From the NCBI RefSeq assembly GCF_030247195.1, contig NC_080672.1, forward strand, positions 89,801,113 to 89,865,112: a stretch of DNA of 64,000 bases. The letters are read 5' to 3'. The translations under genes were made by a program, and so were the position numbers. A model generated the notes under the pieces. It made no database searches, was not told the origin of the DNA, and saw only the letters and a list, made by a program, of their open reading frames with translations. Source of the DNA: Topomyia yanbarensis. Lineage: Eukaryota > Arthropoda > Insecta > Diptera > Culicidae. Of the stretch, positions 35,601-45,313 are shown piece after piece; position 1 is the first letter of the stretch, and each line of letters begins with the position of its first letter.

Positions 35601-36125
35601 TATCACCGGACACTCTTTATTCCGTTCGTTCCCGGCAATCGAAGGAGGGTGGGGGGCGTTGATGCGGATGGAAAATCGTTGATTGAGCTTTATCGCATTG
35701 ATTGCATCGTTTTTCTACCGCTCGTTGTGGCCTCGATTGGCGCTTGTACTTTTTCCCGCCGCGCCGCAACATATGCAATGCTAGGTGGTAGAATTTAATT
35801 TACATCACTTCGGCAGATCGATTGTTTGCACTCTGGCCCACGCACGCCGCCATTCAGAAGTCGGTGACGAACGTTTTGTTTTTTTTTTGTTTTTTTTATG
35901 ACCAACATTGCAGACATTCACATTTGAACGGGTTCCCTCAATTTATAAAATTTGCACACAAACGAGCGTACGGCCGTTCGCTTTTTCCCTAGCGACCATA
36001 ATTACTTTTTATGTTAAGTACACAAAAGTGTACCCCGCAATCAGGGCAGTATTTGTCATTTGGGACGAAAATTATCTTTTTTTACTTTCAGGGATAATGC
36101 GAAAATTGACGGTAATGGGTAACGC
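32691..36125. other. Mostly AT-rich, unassigned; some GC-richer islands
   Basis: 32691-33600 is AT-rich, with a perfect 16-base palindrome (ATAACTAATTAGTTAT, 33264-33279). 33600-34010 has overlapping frames of 81-98 codons without motif. 34500-35000 and 35400-35880 are balanced in composition and do not resemble the repeats. They may be single-copy intron, UTR or regulatory DNA. Nothing supports a specific gene. Confidence 0.25.
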
Positions 36126-36128
36126 GAG

Positions 36129-36222
36129 AATGTTTTGTTTAATCAGCTATTTCCGATAAATTTTAAAAAAATAAACGTTAATTGTTTAAACTTATCGGAA
36201 ATAGCTAATTAAACAAAACATT
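36129..36222. repeat. Hairpin with 31-base arms
   Basis: AATGTTTTGTTTAATCAGCT...CCGATAA (36129-36159) is mirrored at 36192-36222 with one mismatch, around a 32-base AT-rich spacer. It may be a small element or the ends of a deleted one. Confidence 0.85.
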
Positions 36223-36597
36223 ACTCGGCAGTAAAGTACCATCCTTGAAAATGAATAACTTTGGTTATACAACTAATTTTTTGCGATCTTATTTTATTAC
36301 AAATAACTAAGTAGGCTCCATTTTATTATAACTGAACGCGTATCCGTCGAGCGATGCTAATCGATATTTTTTTTGAACCGAGCAAACTAATTTATTTGTT
36401 TATTTAGTGTTTTTTGAATAACTAGGGAATTAATCGACTGCGCATTTAATATGCGTGGGGAATACGTATGGTTTTGTCTGAGTGGAATGATGACTATTGA
36501 ATCATTTACGAGGATTGATAATTGACAATCAACTATATAAATTGTTCTCATCGTGTTGAGTTCTTTGAAATACTTTTTGCATCCGCGAGCATGTATA

Positions 36598-37492
36598 TTA
36601 GAGTGGGACATCGGTTATATGAAAAAAATAAAATTTGGCTCCGAGTAACTTTTTGGGTCCCATTTAGCTCCCGGAACAACTCTGCAAATTTTTAGCTCGA
36701 TCGGTGAAACTATATTTTTGCGCCCGCGGTTTAAAGTTTACATGGGGTTTCGTATGGGAAAATTGTATTTTGCAAAATAATTCTTCCAAGAGTCGCCCGT
36801 TATCTCCTAAAAATAAATTGATGTCTGATTTTTATAGGAAATTTGTCAAGGAAATAAAAACTAGAAGACTGCAAAACGATCTGATGCTTGTGGAAAAAGT
36901 TATTAAACAAAAACCGATTGATGCCATGAACGTTGATGAAAATTTCACTTTTCATAGCATCACTGCTGCTGATGATCAAATTATATACAAAATTTTTAAT
37001 TTTCTCAGATTATGTACAAAAGAAGCCTCAATTTATCCCTCGAAACTCTTGCGAAGTGGCCAAACAGTACAGATAATTGATTTAGACACATTTGGAGAAG
37101 ATCAAATCAAAATTTCATGTAATTGGACTACCATAAGCAGTGGTGCTAGAAAAAATTAATATTTTACCAATCCTCAGAGCATCAATCGGTTTCAGCCTAA
37201 TAACTTTTTTCTCAAGCGTCAGATCATTTTGTGATTTTCGAGACATTGTTTCTTTGTTAAATTTTCTATAAAAGCAACATAATGGTTTATTTTTAGGAAG
37301 CAATGGGCGACTCCTGGAGGAATTGTTTTGTGAAAGTTCATTTTCCCATACAAAATCCCATGTAAACTTCAAACAGCGGGCGCAAAAATATAGTTTCAGA
37401 GATGGGGCTAAAAATTTGCACAGTTGTTCTGGGACCCAAATGGTACCTAAAAAGTTGCTCGGAGCTGGAATGTAATTTTTGTCCCACCCTAA
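36598..37492. mobile_element. 895-base element with about 380-base inverted arms
   Basis: Left end TTAGAGTGGGACA and right end TGTCCCACCCTAA begin long inverted repeats (about 36598-36975 and 37115-37492) that remain alignable throughout though diverged. A TGTATA direct repeat flanks it (36592-36597 and 37493-37498). The long frames 36704-37159 (+) and 37115-37510 (-) are the same text read from each arm (both contain NNSS.SRPL.PKNK). They are therefore a product of symmetry and do not by themselves show a gene, although an open arm could once have been coding. Confidence 0.8.
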
Positions 37493-37494
37493 TG

Positions 37495-37955
37495 TATATT
37501 CGACATACAAAGCTAGCCGTTTCAGGTCTTTAGATAGTGTTTATTAGATTGGTTCAATTTTTGACTTTTAGCTCCACCAGGCACTACTAATTCTTTTTAT
37601 GACCCTTAGTAATTATGCAAATTTTGGTACCGATCGGTTATGTCTACGGACCCTCCAAAAATTTCAAAGTTTATATGGAAATTAGTATGGAAAATCGGTC
37701 AAAGTTGAAAATAAATTCTTAAAAAATCACCTCATCAATCAATTCATGAGAACACTATATATTTATAAAGGTACTGAACACATTCGTGGAACATTGTAAG
37801 TTTGTGAAAATTCGCTGAGAAAAGTTATTAACTAAAGAAGTAGCATGACTTCAAAACAGGTTGATTTTATTATTAATCATAGCAACCCTGTTTGAATAGC
37901 TGCATCTGACATACGGGAGCGGTGGGTGGTAAGCCTAGTTTACACTTGTATAACG
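37495..37955. other. No gene recognised
   Basis: AT-rich, with the phrase AAAGTTTATATGGAAATTAG resembling wording in the preceding element. Nothing else seen. Confidence 0.3.
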
Positions 37956-37959
37956 TTGC

Positions 37960-38600
37960 GTTGGGGTATTTTTACATAGAAACTCAATGCAACATTTGAA
38001 ATACATCGGTTAAGTAGTTTTTGAATCGCAGTTAACACCGCAAATCGTGTTTTTTTCCAGAAACGTTCTACAAAAAGCATCATCACCGCGTCGCTTGTCG
38101 ATATTTTTGCATAAAAAAAATACAGAATGTTATTGAAATGATACATTATTATCAGTCTTCCCAAATTAACATCGAACACCATGTTCGCTCTAGGTCTGTG
38201 CATATCTTATACCCACATTTCGTGCACACATCCGAACCTCATGTACGTACGCGGTGTTCGTACACACAGGATCTTGACACTAGTTTTCTCTTTCTCTCAC
38301 TCATCATCACTAGCGATGACTGATTCTGTTTTGTGTGTGCTTTTCTTGTGTACGCACAAGGTGTACGTACACGGTGTTTAAACCTAAGTTTGCACATCGT
38401 TCGCTTGTGTTCGGTGTTCGATGCAAACCTGTACACAAAGACATAGCATGGTTGAGGTTGAAGGCGCGCAGGAAATTTTGTACACGGGTGCAAACTTGTC
38501 GATGTTCATGGGAAGACTGATTATAACACACACAAGTTTTGGTCAATTCGCTTCACCTCAAATTTAAAAAAATCGCAACCCCCCCCCCCCCCCCAACCTC
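37960..38600 (+). mobile_element. Arm of a long inverted-repeat family (family F), interrupted
   Basis: 37960-38152 and 38520-38600 together match one arm of the element at 44065-45287 (shared blocks: AGTAGTTTTTGAATSGCA, ACAAAAAGC.TC.TCACCG, AATGTTATTGAAATGAT, CAATTCGCT.CACC). The arm is split by a 367-base MITE. It ends in a 16-base C run (38579-38594), and the other copy also ends near a C run. No second arm is seen here. Confidence 0.75.
38153..38519. mobile_element. 367-base MITE, CAGTCTTCCCA termini, 5-base duplication
   Basis: Starts CAGTCTTCCCAAATTAACAT and ends GATGTTCATGGGAAGACTG. ATTAT is present on both sides (38148-38152 and 38520-38524). Subterminal AACATCGA, GAACACC and GTACGTAC words repeat in both orientations. 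Comparing the host arm with its uninterrupted relative at 45190 confirms the insertion site. Superfamily unknown. Confidence 0.85.
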
Positions 38601-38984
38601 TTAAATTTGCCGAAAATAGCCAAAAAAATCAAAACAATAGAACCGTGCGGTAATTTAAACATAGTAACACAGATAATTATCGTAAATGGAAGCTATTGGG
38701 CTCAATTCCCGATTCTATCAAGTATCTTCCCGGAATGGAAATTTTCTTGATAGACCCTGGTTGTTGGCGAAATATTCGAAATGGATCTGGTTACGTTCTT
38801 CTGAAGAAAAGGCTATGTCTACAAATTGAACCGTTTCTTTGTTAACTGGTTTTGTTATGAATCAAAATGTTAAATATCTTCTAGACAAATCGTTCAGCTC
38901 GCATCTTTGTGGGGGTTTGAGGTGGGACCATAATCATCATCAAACAAAATTTAAAAATAAATTAAGAGACTAGAAAATTTAAAA

Positions 38985-39600
38985 CGAAGATGACTATAGA
39001 AGTTTCAGAACGAATTCAGAAGATTTTTGAAGGTTTCCGCGTTTTAGAAGATTTCAGACGGTTTCAAAATATTTTCGTAGATTATTGCAAAGATCGGATG
39101 GTTTCAAAAGATCTCAGAAAAGACGAATGCATATTTCGGAAGATTTTAGATTATTTTAGAATATTCAAGCGATTTTAGAAAATTTTAAAATTTTGGGATA
39201 TTCCAAACGGTTTCGGAAGTACAATTCTAATAATTTTAAAAGATTGTAAAAAGAATCAGAAAAATTTAGAAAATTTCGAAAAATTTAAGAAAATTATAGA
39301 AGACCTCTGATGTTCTGACATAATTACAAAAATATCAAAATATTTCATAAGTTGTCAGAAGAAATCCAACGATTTCAGGAGAGTTTAAACATCTCAAAAT
39401 ATAAAAAAATCTAAAATTGTAGAGTGGTTTAGAAAAATCTTGAAAAATTTCTGAATATTTCAGAAAATTTCAGATGGTTACAATTAACTACAGAAGATTT
39501 CAGGAAACTTTAGAGGCTTTGAGAAAAAATTTAGATGAAAAATATTCAAAGAAATACAGAAGCTTTCAGAAAATTTAGAAGATTTCGGTGGTATTCAGGA
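38985..39600 (+). repeat. Degenerate short-period repeat (AGAAGATTTC type)
   Basis: Words such as AGAAGATTTC, AGAAAATTTC, AGACGGTTTC and AGAATATTTC follow one another with a spacing near 10-12 bases for about 600 bases. It looks like an old, heavily diverged minisatellite. The frame at 38990-39178 is a by-product of it. Confidence 0.7.
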
Positions 39601-40139
39601 AGGAATTAATACGAGTAAATGTTTATATGGCTAAATAGTGATAATGAAAATATTAATGGTACTGATAGTACATTTATTAAGATTCAAAGCTTAATCTACT
39701 GTGATCTTTACTCGGTGTTGGGAGACTGATGTGAATTAGCCTTGCCATAATTTGTAAGGAAAAAAATTCAAAATAGCCATATGAACGAGCGCCAGACTGA
39801 AAAAGTTTCGTTTTAACCTAACAAAAACACCTGTAAAATTTGACGCCGATCCAAGAAAAGTTAATGGACCCGAAAATGAAGTGAACCAAAGGCAATTTTA
39901 TAGAAATTTTGCACTTTTTCGCTTTTTTTCTTATATAAATTATTTTAAAATCATTAAAATTAATATGAAGTTGCATATATGTTTTTATTGATGCGAGAAA
40001 GAAATTACAAAATTTAAATTTCGCACGGAGTGGATCATTTCTAACTAGGGGTGGAGGGGTTGGTGGAATCCTTATGTTGATGTACAGACGTTGACAGTAG
40101 TCAACATATGGTGGGCCCAGCCGCAAACACTACATTGCA

Positions 40140-41330
40140 GACGGCCAGCACGGTTGAATACCTAAAAGATCCGCAACGATCCAACTGCTCACGTTCACAG
40201 CATATGTACTCAATAGATTCACTTACGGATTACTAACCGATGCTATTTACATGAATCTATCTGTGGCCTTCGACAAAATCAATCATGATACCGCAATAGC
40301 GAAGCTGGATAAACTCGGTATTCATGGTCAACGCCTGAACTGGTTTCGTTCCTCCCTCGATGGAATGCAACTCCAAATCAGCATTAAGGACTGTTTATCT
40401 GCACCATTCTTTGCTACATCCGGTACCCCACAAGGAAGCCATCTCGATCCAGTAATATTCCTCCTCTACTTTAATAACGTCAATATCACATTACAAGAAC
40501 CCCGCCTTTCATTCACCGACGACATGAAATTTTTTCAACAAATGCGGGATAAAACCGATGCTTTAGTATGTGGTGTGATCAAAACAGAATCACTTTAAAT
40601 CCGAGTAAATGCTCCATCGTTACGTTCACACGGCAGCGCCATCCGACTCAGTTTAACCCTCCGGATGTCGCGCTTATGGCCAACTGAACAAGCAGCCGCT
40701 GGTGCTCTAAGACGATTTCGCTAGATTTTCAGAAAAGCGTGCACTCAATGCACTAGCGCGACTGCCGGAAGATTAACTACAATTTCTTCGATCCGAGCAT
40801 TCCAAGACACTCTCTCGTCAAGGATCTCGCAGTCATCATGGATTCAGCACTAACGTTCAAACCACATACTTTGTACATCGTGGATCTTCCCAATAGCAAA
40901 AAACTTTAAGGACGTACACTATTGAAAATCATTCTATTTCCCGTTGGTTCGCTCAACACTAGAATATTGTTCTGTTGTTTGGAATCCGCACCACCAGAAC
41001 GGCGTTAACAGAATCGAAGCCGTCCAACGCCGGTTCATATGCTTTGCACTCCAACATCTTCCTTGGCAGAACAGATTTCAGCTGCCGACCTACGAAAACC
41101 GGTGTCAGTTAATACAGCTCGACACTCTAGGCATCTGAAGGGACTGCTCTTGAGCCCTAGTCGTCTCGGACTTACTCTCTGCCAGGAAGGATTGACCTAC
41201 AATTCTCGGACGCCTGGATCTTTATGGCCGCGTTCGAGCTTTACGCAATAGTTCTCCTCTGCGAGTTCCGTTCAGGAGAACCAAATATGGTCGAGGAATT
41301 CGATTAAAGCTAAAAAATTATCTATTCTGA
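40140..41330 (+). pseudogene. Non-LTR reverse transcriptase remnant (CR1/Jockey-like)
   Basis: The RT starts at 40146 with QHG followed by a stop where Phe belongs, then IPKRSATIQLLTF. 40251-40598 is open with AFDKINHDTAIAKLDKLGIHG (RT A box, Asp kept), TSGTPQGSHLDPVIFLLYF (B box) and SFTDDMKFF (C box, normally FADD). After frameshifts, 40944-41138 carries RSTLEYCSVVWNPHHQNGVN, and the C-terminal end, in yet another frame, reads RVPFRRTKYG with a stop at 41328-41330. The 5' half of the element, including endonuclease, is missing. The intact DD pair does not rescue it. Clade call by eye. Confidence 0.8.
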
Positions 41331-41639
41331 AATTCAATTAGTTCAATCATTGGGACTATGATTCGCAGTACCGACCCGTTTTGGCGAGAACCGGTACTAC
41401 GGTATTGAAGCCCTCAGTACCAGTAGTACCGGTACTCGAATATTTTTTTTTTAAAAATTCGAAAAAAGCTTCAAAGTGAAATTGAATGCTCAAACTGATG
41501 ACCTTATCCTCAGATGATTGTTTTGTGCTGATCAAAAAATGTTTATACTTTTTTAATTGCTTCGGAATGGCATGACTCATTTTATAGAAGATATTTTTCG
41601 TATACGGCACCTTCTTTTATTTCGAAATCTAGGCCACAT
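41331..41639. other. Patch with repeated GGTACT/AGTACCGG words
   Basis: CAGTACCGAC, ACCGGTACTACGGTA and AGTACCGGTACTCG cluster at 41368-41436. The same words occur again at 42727-42765. They may be the two subterminal regions of one DNA transposon of about 1.4 kb, with the MITE below inside it, but true ends were not found. Confidence 0.3.
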
Positions 41640-42071
41640 CCCAAGTAGCAATTGCAACTTGTTGAAAGTTTTAAATGTTGCACAACTGCTACACAATATT
41701 TTTTATTGTTGGATATATTTGAAAAGAAATTCCATGGGTTTTTAAACTGATTGTGCAACTATATAACTATAGAGCTGGATAATAGTGTTAAGTATGCAAA
41801 CATCAATAACAGTTGTGAAACTAATCAGAAACTTTGCTAACTTGCACAAACAGTCTAACAAGTTGCAAATGCCTCTTTGTTTGCCATTTCACCCTAAAAC
41901 AGAACTGTCCAACTACCCAGTACTTGACAAATGGCAATGCTATTGTTTTCATTATTTTGTTACAATTAGGAACATGTTGCACAACATACAAACAAAGTGC
42001 GCTTTTTCCATAACATAGTTGTTACCAAGAGAGTTACAAATACTATACAGTAATAAAGCGTGCTACTTAGG
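41640..42071. repeat. 432-base MITE, CCCAAGTAGCA termini
   Basis: Left end CCCAAGTAGCAATTGCAACTT, right end GTGCTACTTAGG (inverse CCTAAGTAGCAC). The AT-rich interior has repeated GTTGCAC/GTGCAAC words. It belongs by its ends to the same family as 51257-51352 and 56462-56558 but is four times longer. Confidence 0.7.
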
Positions 42072-42074
42072 TTT

Positions 42075-42766
42075 GAAATCAATAACTGCTAAGCGGTGCG
42101 ACTTTCGTCGACTTCAACAGATGGTAAATGTAAGAAATCCTATTTTCAACAGTAAATCGAAGCGAGAATGGCAGTAAATCCGAGCAGGTTACTCGCATTG
42201 CCTCTCTTGCTTTTCTGTAAATTAGTTTCGACCTTTATGTCGTTTGCCTACTATTCTCTAATGCATACCAAGGCTCCTTGCTTTCTTGGAAACTACGGAG
42301 TCTTGCTGAATTTTCCGATCACCAATAATTACAAATCGCCCCATTTGAAGAAGTTCACCAAGTCTAAAATTCTACTAAATCGCTGTTCGTTCTTTTTTAG
42401 ATAATGGTTTAAGAGCAAACCAAATACAGACATGACAGACCATCGTCTTATTACGCGCCGCCCAGTGAATAATGGAAACCAAAAAAAAAAAATTAATTTC
42501 GAAAAAATAGTGCAGGAATTTAAACATGCCGTTCAGTATAACGGGAGCTAGTAATGTTTATGATAAAATTATTATGATGATGGCCCCACCTCATTCCCTC
42601 ACATAGGTGTTAGCTCAACGATTTATCTAGAAGGTAATTAATATAATTAAAAGGCATCTTTCAGATCAATATTTTGAAACAGGCCCCCCTAGAGAGTGCA
42701 CATATTTAAAAAAATAAAATTGCATAATACCGAAAATACCGGTACTGGCTTTTGTTCAGTACCGGT
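42075..42766. other. No gene recognised
   Basis: AT-rich to balanced sequence; frame 42168-42404 (+) has no motif. An A run at 42480-42491. GGTACT words again at 42727-42765. Confidence 0.3.
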
Positions 42767-44064
42767 ATTCAGGAATCAGTAATCAGAATATATTGGCTTA
42801 AATGGCACGTTCCCCGTATGTAGTCGGGGATTTGTGCCTTGCCGTGTGTTTTCATCATTTCATCAAGGAGGTGTGGGGAAGTAGAATTGGAAGGGTGGGA
42901 AAAATAACAGCACAAAACAAAAATAAACAAGAGGTAAGTTAAACTCACAAGTAGTTCAACTTGCCTGCGAATAAGCCCAAAGCTCCTTACCACATTGGAT
43001 AAGAAACTTTAGTATGTCTCTGAGTTTCAGTCGTCCAAACATGGTTTCGTCTATATAAGGACGGCTGAAGACTTGAAATCGCAATTGCGTTACCGCTGGA
43101 CAGTTGCATATCAGATGATATGAGGTTCCGTAGTCGGATTCACAAAGATCACATGAAAAAGACTCAGCGCGCTGAACAGTTGCCATGTGATAATTGAGTT
43201 TGCAGTGGCCGGTTAAAACCCTGGTCAGCATGCCGCAGTGGAGCTTCGAAAAATGTAGGAGATTTTTCGAAACCACTGGGCATGGTTGTTCTAGAAACGC
43301 CTTTGTTTGGCGACACGTTTGTAGATTTCTCCAATAATTGCGGTGCTCGGACGAAGCCCAGGACCGTATTTTTTCCCTTATCCAACTTGTCGAAATTGGC
43401 AGCGCGGGCTCAGGACCAACGAAGTCACTCGCTGAACCTGGCCTGGCCAATTCGTCAGCACATTCATATCCAGTAATACCGCAATGTCCGGGCACCCAGA
43501 CAAGGTAGATAGTGTTGACAATGCTTAGTTCTTCGATTTGGGTTCGGCACGCGATCACTAGCTTGGACCGGGATTTGTCTGAGCTAAGGGCCTTGATTGC
43601 AGCCTGACTATCGGAGCAGAAGTTTATAACTCTGCCGGACAAACTCAGTTGAAGGGCCGATTGCACCCCGCACATAATCGCAAAGATTTCTGCTTGGAGT
43701 ACAGTACAGTATCTACCTAGTGAGTGAGATTGTTCCAATCTAATTTCACGACAGTAGACACCAGCACCAGCACGTCCCTCCATCAGAGAACCGTCAGTGT
43801 AACAGACCACTTGCGTTTGTTGTTGTCTTTCCATAAAGCCAGACAACCACTCCTCTCGAGAGGGAATTTTCACATGGAATGTCCTGTAAGGAAAACTACA
43901 AGTGAGTGTAATATCGCTGGGAGCAAGAATATCTTCACCCCATGCAACCATATGTGACCACAATCGTGTATGACTGGTAGCAAGATCAATATGATTACTG
44001 TTCCAAAGCCCAGTAACCTGCAGTCTGTATGCACATGATAGTGCTTCTTGTTTGAGGTGTATGT
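42767..44064 (-). mobile_element. 3' half of a non-LTR retrotransposon with RNase H (I/LOA type)
   Basis: Minus-strand element end: the C-terminal part of ORF2 (see next entry), then a 3' UTR (42767-42955) ending in ATCAG/TGATT-type repeats. It is cut at its 5' side by the inverted-repeat element that starts at about 44065. Related but much older pieces lie at 55-275 and 59668-60140. Presence of RNase H after the RT points to the I, R1 or LOA groups; LOA/I type is preferred from the C-terminal text. Confidence 0.8.
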
Positions 44065-44076
44065 AAGGGTTTCCAG
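42956..44076 (-). CDS. RNase H and C-terminal domain of ORF2, 5'-truncated
   Basis: An unbroken minus-strand frame of about 370 codons. RNase H starts with VVCYTDGSLMEGRAGAGVY (first catalytic Asp), then TVLQAEIFAI (Glu), NFCSDSQAAIKAL (Asp) and YLVWVPGHCGITGYECADEL (last Asp); all four acidic residues are kept. A C-terminal region follows with LTGHCKLNYHM and a Cys/His cluster, CDLCESDYGTSYHLICNC, and the frame stops at 42956. The open frame formally continues to 44146, but its first 25 or so codons (MINSLHPNLQ...) come from the inverted-repeat element and are not part of the protein. RT and endonuclease are absent, so it cannot move on its own. Confidence 0.9.
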
Positions 44077-45287
44077 CAAGAAAAAAATTACTTTTATTAC
44101 GATTTTTTTTTTTTTTTTGCAAATTCGGGTGAAGCGAATTAATCAAATTTTTTGTGTATTATAATGCATCATTTCAATAACATTCTGTGATTTTTTCATG
44201 CAAAAATATCGACGAACGATTCGGTGACGAAGCTTTTTGTAGTACATCTCTGAAATAAACACGATTTGCGCTGTTAACTGCCATTCAAAAACTACTCAAC
44301 CGATTCTTTTCAAATTTTGCATTCACATGTAAAAAATACCTAACCCCTACGTTGAGCTTTTGTGAAAAAAATTCAAATAAGGGTGCTTTTTACTCATTTG
44401 AAATAAAAACTAACTTTAAAGAAAAATTCAGTCATTTTCTGAGTAAAATACCCCCTTAATCCATTCATGCCCATGTTGTTTGTGGACAACAACGTTTTTA
44501 AACAGCTATAACTTTTGTTTGAGGCAAGATTTGCTTACAAAAACAAGTAAGGCTAATGAATGTGACTACTACCTTTCATTTGAGTAATAACAGTTACAAG
44601 GATCAGCTCTAGAAGCGGAGTTATTGTAATTAGTCTGATTAGATTCCGATGGAGCAGTGCTGCCAGGAACAGTTTACGTTAACGACGGAAAATGATTTTT
44701 TCACATATCTTCGTTATGGTGCAATATTATTGAAAACTGATAAAACTTATCAATTTAGACTGTCTTTGGCTACGTTTTCCATACTATTAGACTATTGTAA
44801 AAAATCTTGGAGAATTGTATTGAGCATTGGAAGGTAAAAAGCAGCTTCTAACACTGCAAGGGAAGCACCTATCTTTATGAAAATAAACTTTTCGTGTTTC
44901 TTGATCTCACCATTTTCGAGGAAAAATAGTTTTTAAACCCTACATGAACTAGAAAAAAATTGGGCATGAAAGGGTTAATTGAAAAAATTTCAAAAAAAAT
45001 CAACGTAAAGGTTAGGTATTTTTTACATACAATGTGCATGCAAAATTTGAAAAGAATCGATTGAGTAGTTTTTGAATGGCAATTAACACTGTAAATCGTG
45101 TTTTTTTTCAGAGATGTTCTACAAAAAGCTTCGTCACCGAGTCGCTCGTCGATATTTTTGCATGAAAAAATCACAGAATGTTATTGAAATGATGCATTAT
45201 AATACACAAAAGTTTTGATTAATTCGCTGCACCAGATTTTGTAAAAAAATCGTAATAAAAGTATTTTTTTTGCTTACTGAAACCCTT
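44065..45287. mobile_element. Long inverted-repeat element (family F) with a nested MITE
   Basis: The left arm starting AAGGGTTTC..GCAAG (44065) and running to about 44345 is mirrored by about 44997-45287, ending CTTACTGAAACCCTT. Arms are about 280 bases and share CTTTTATTACGATTTTTTT, AGCGAATTAATCAAA, ATAATGCATCATTTCAATAA and ACTACTCAA. Between them lie AT-rich sequence and the TTAA MITE. It inserted into the RNase H element's reading frame. A single arm of the same family is at 37960-38600. A 17-base C run follows (45297-45313). Confidence 0.8.
44460..44974. mobile_element. 515-base TTAA-flanked MITE, copy B
   Basis: TTAA at 44456-44459 and 44975-44978. Ends TCCATTCATGCCCATG and TTGGGCATGAAAGGG are inverted repeats. 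The interior matches 31914-32420 read on the other strand (for example TTATAGACTG/CAGTCTAAA and GATCAGCTCTAGA blocks). piggyBac-type target and CCC end. Nested in family F, so younger than it. Confidence 0.85.
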
Positions 45288-45313
45288 AACCAACCACCCC
45301 CCCCCCCCCCCCC

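Noticed and set aside
36704..37510. Plus (151 codons) and minus (131 codons) frames as two separate genes
   Set aside because: They are the two arms of one inverted repeat read from either side.
44077..44146. N-terminal MINSLHPNLQ extension of the RNase H frame
   Set aside because: It is encoded by the arm of the inverted-repeat element, by chance in frame, and is not LINE protein.
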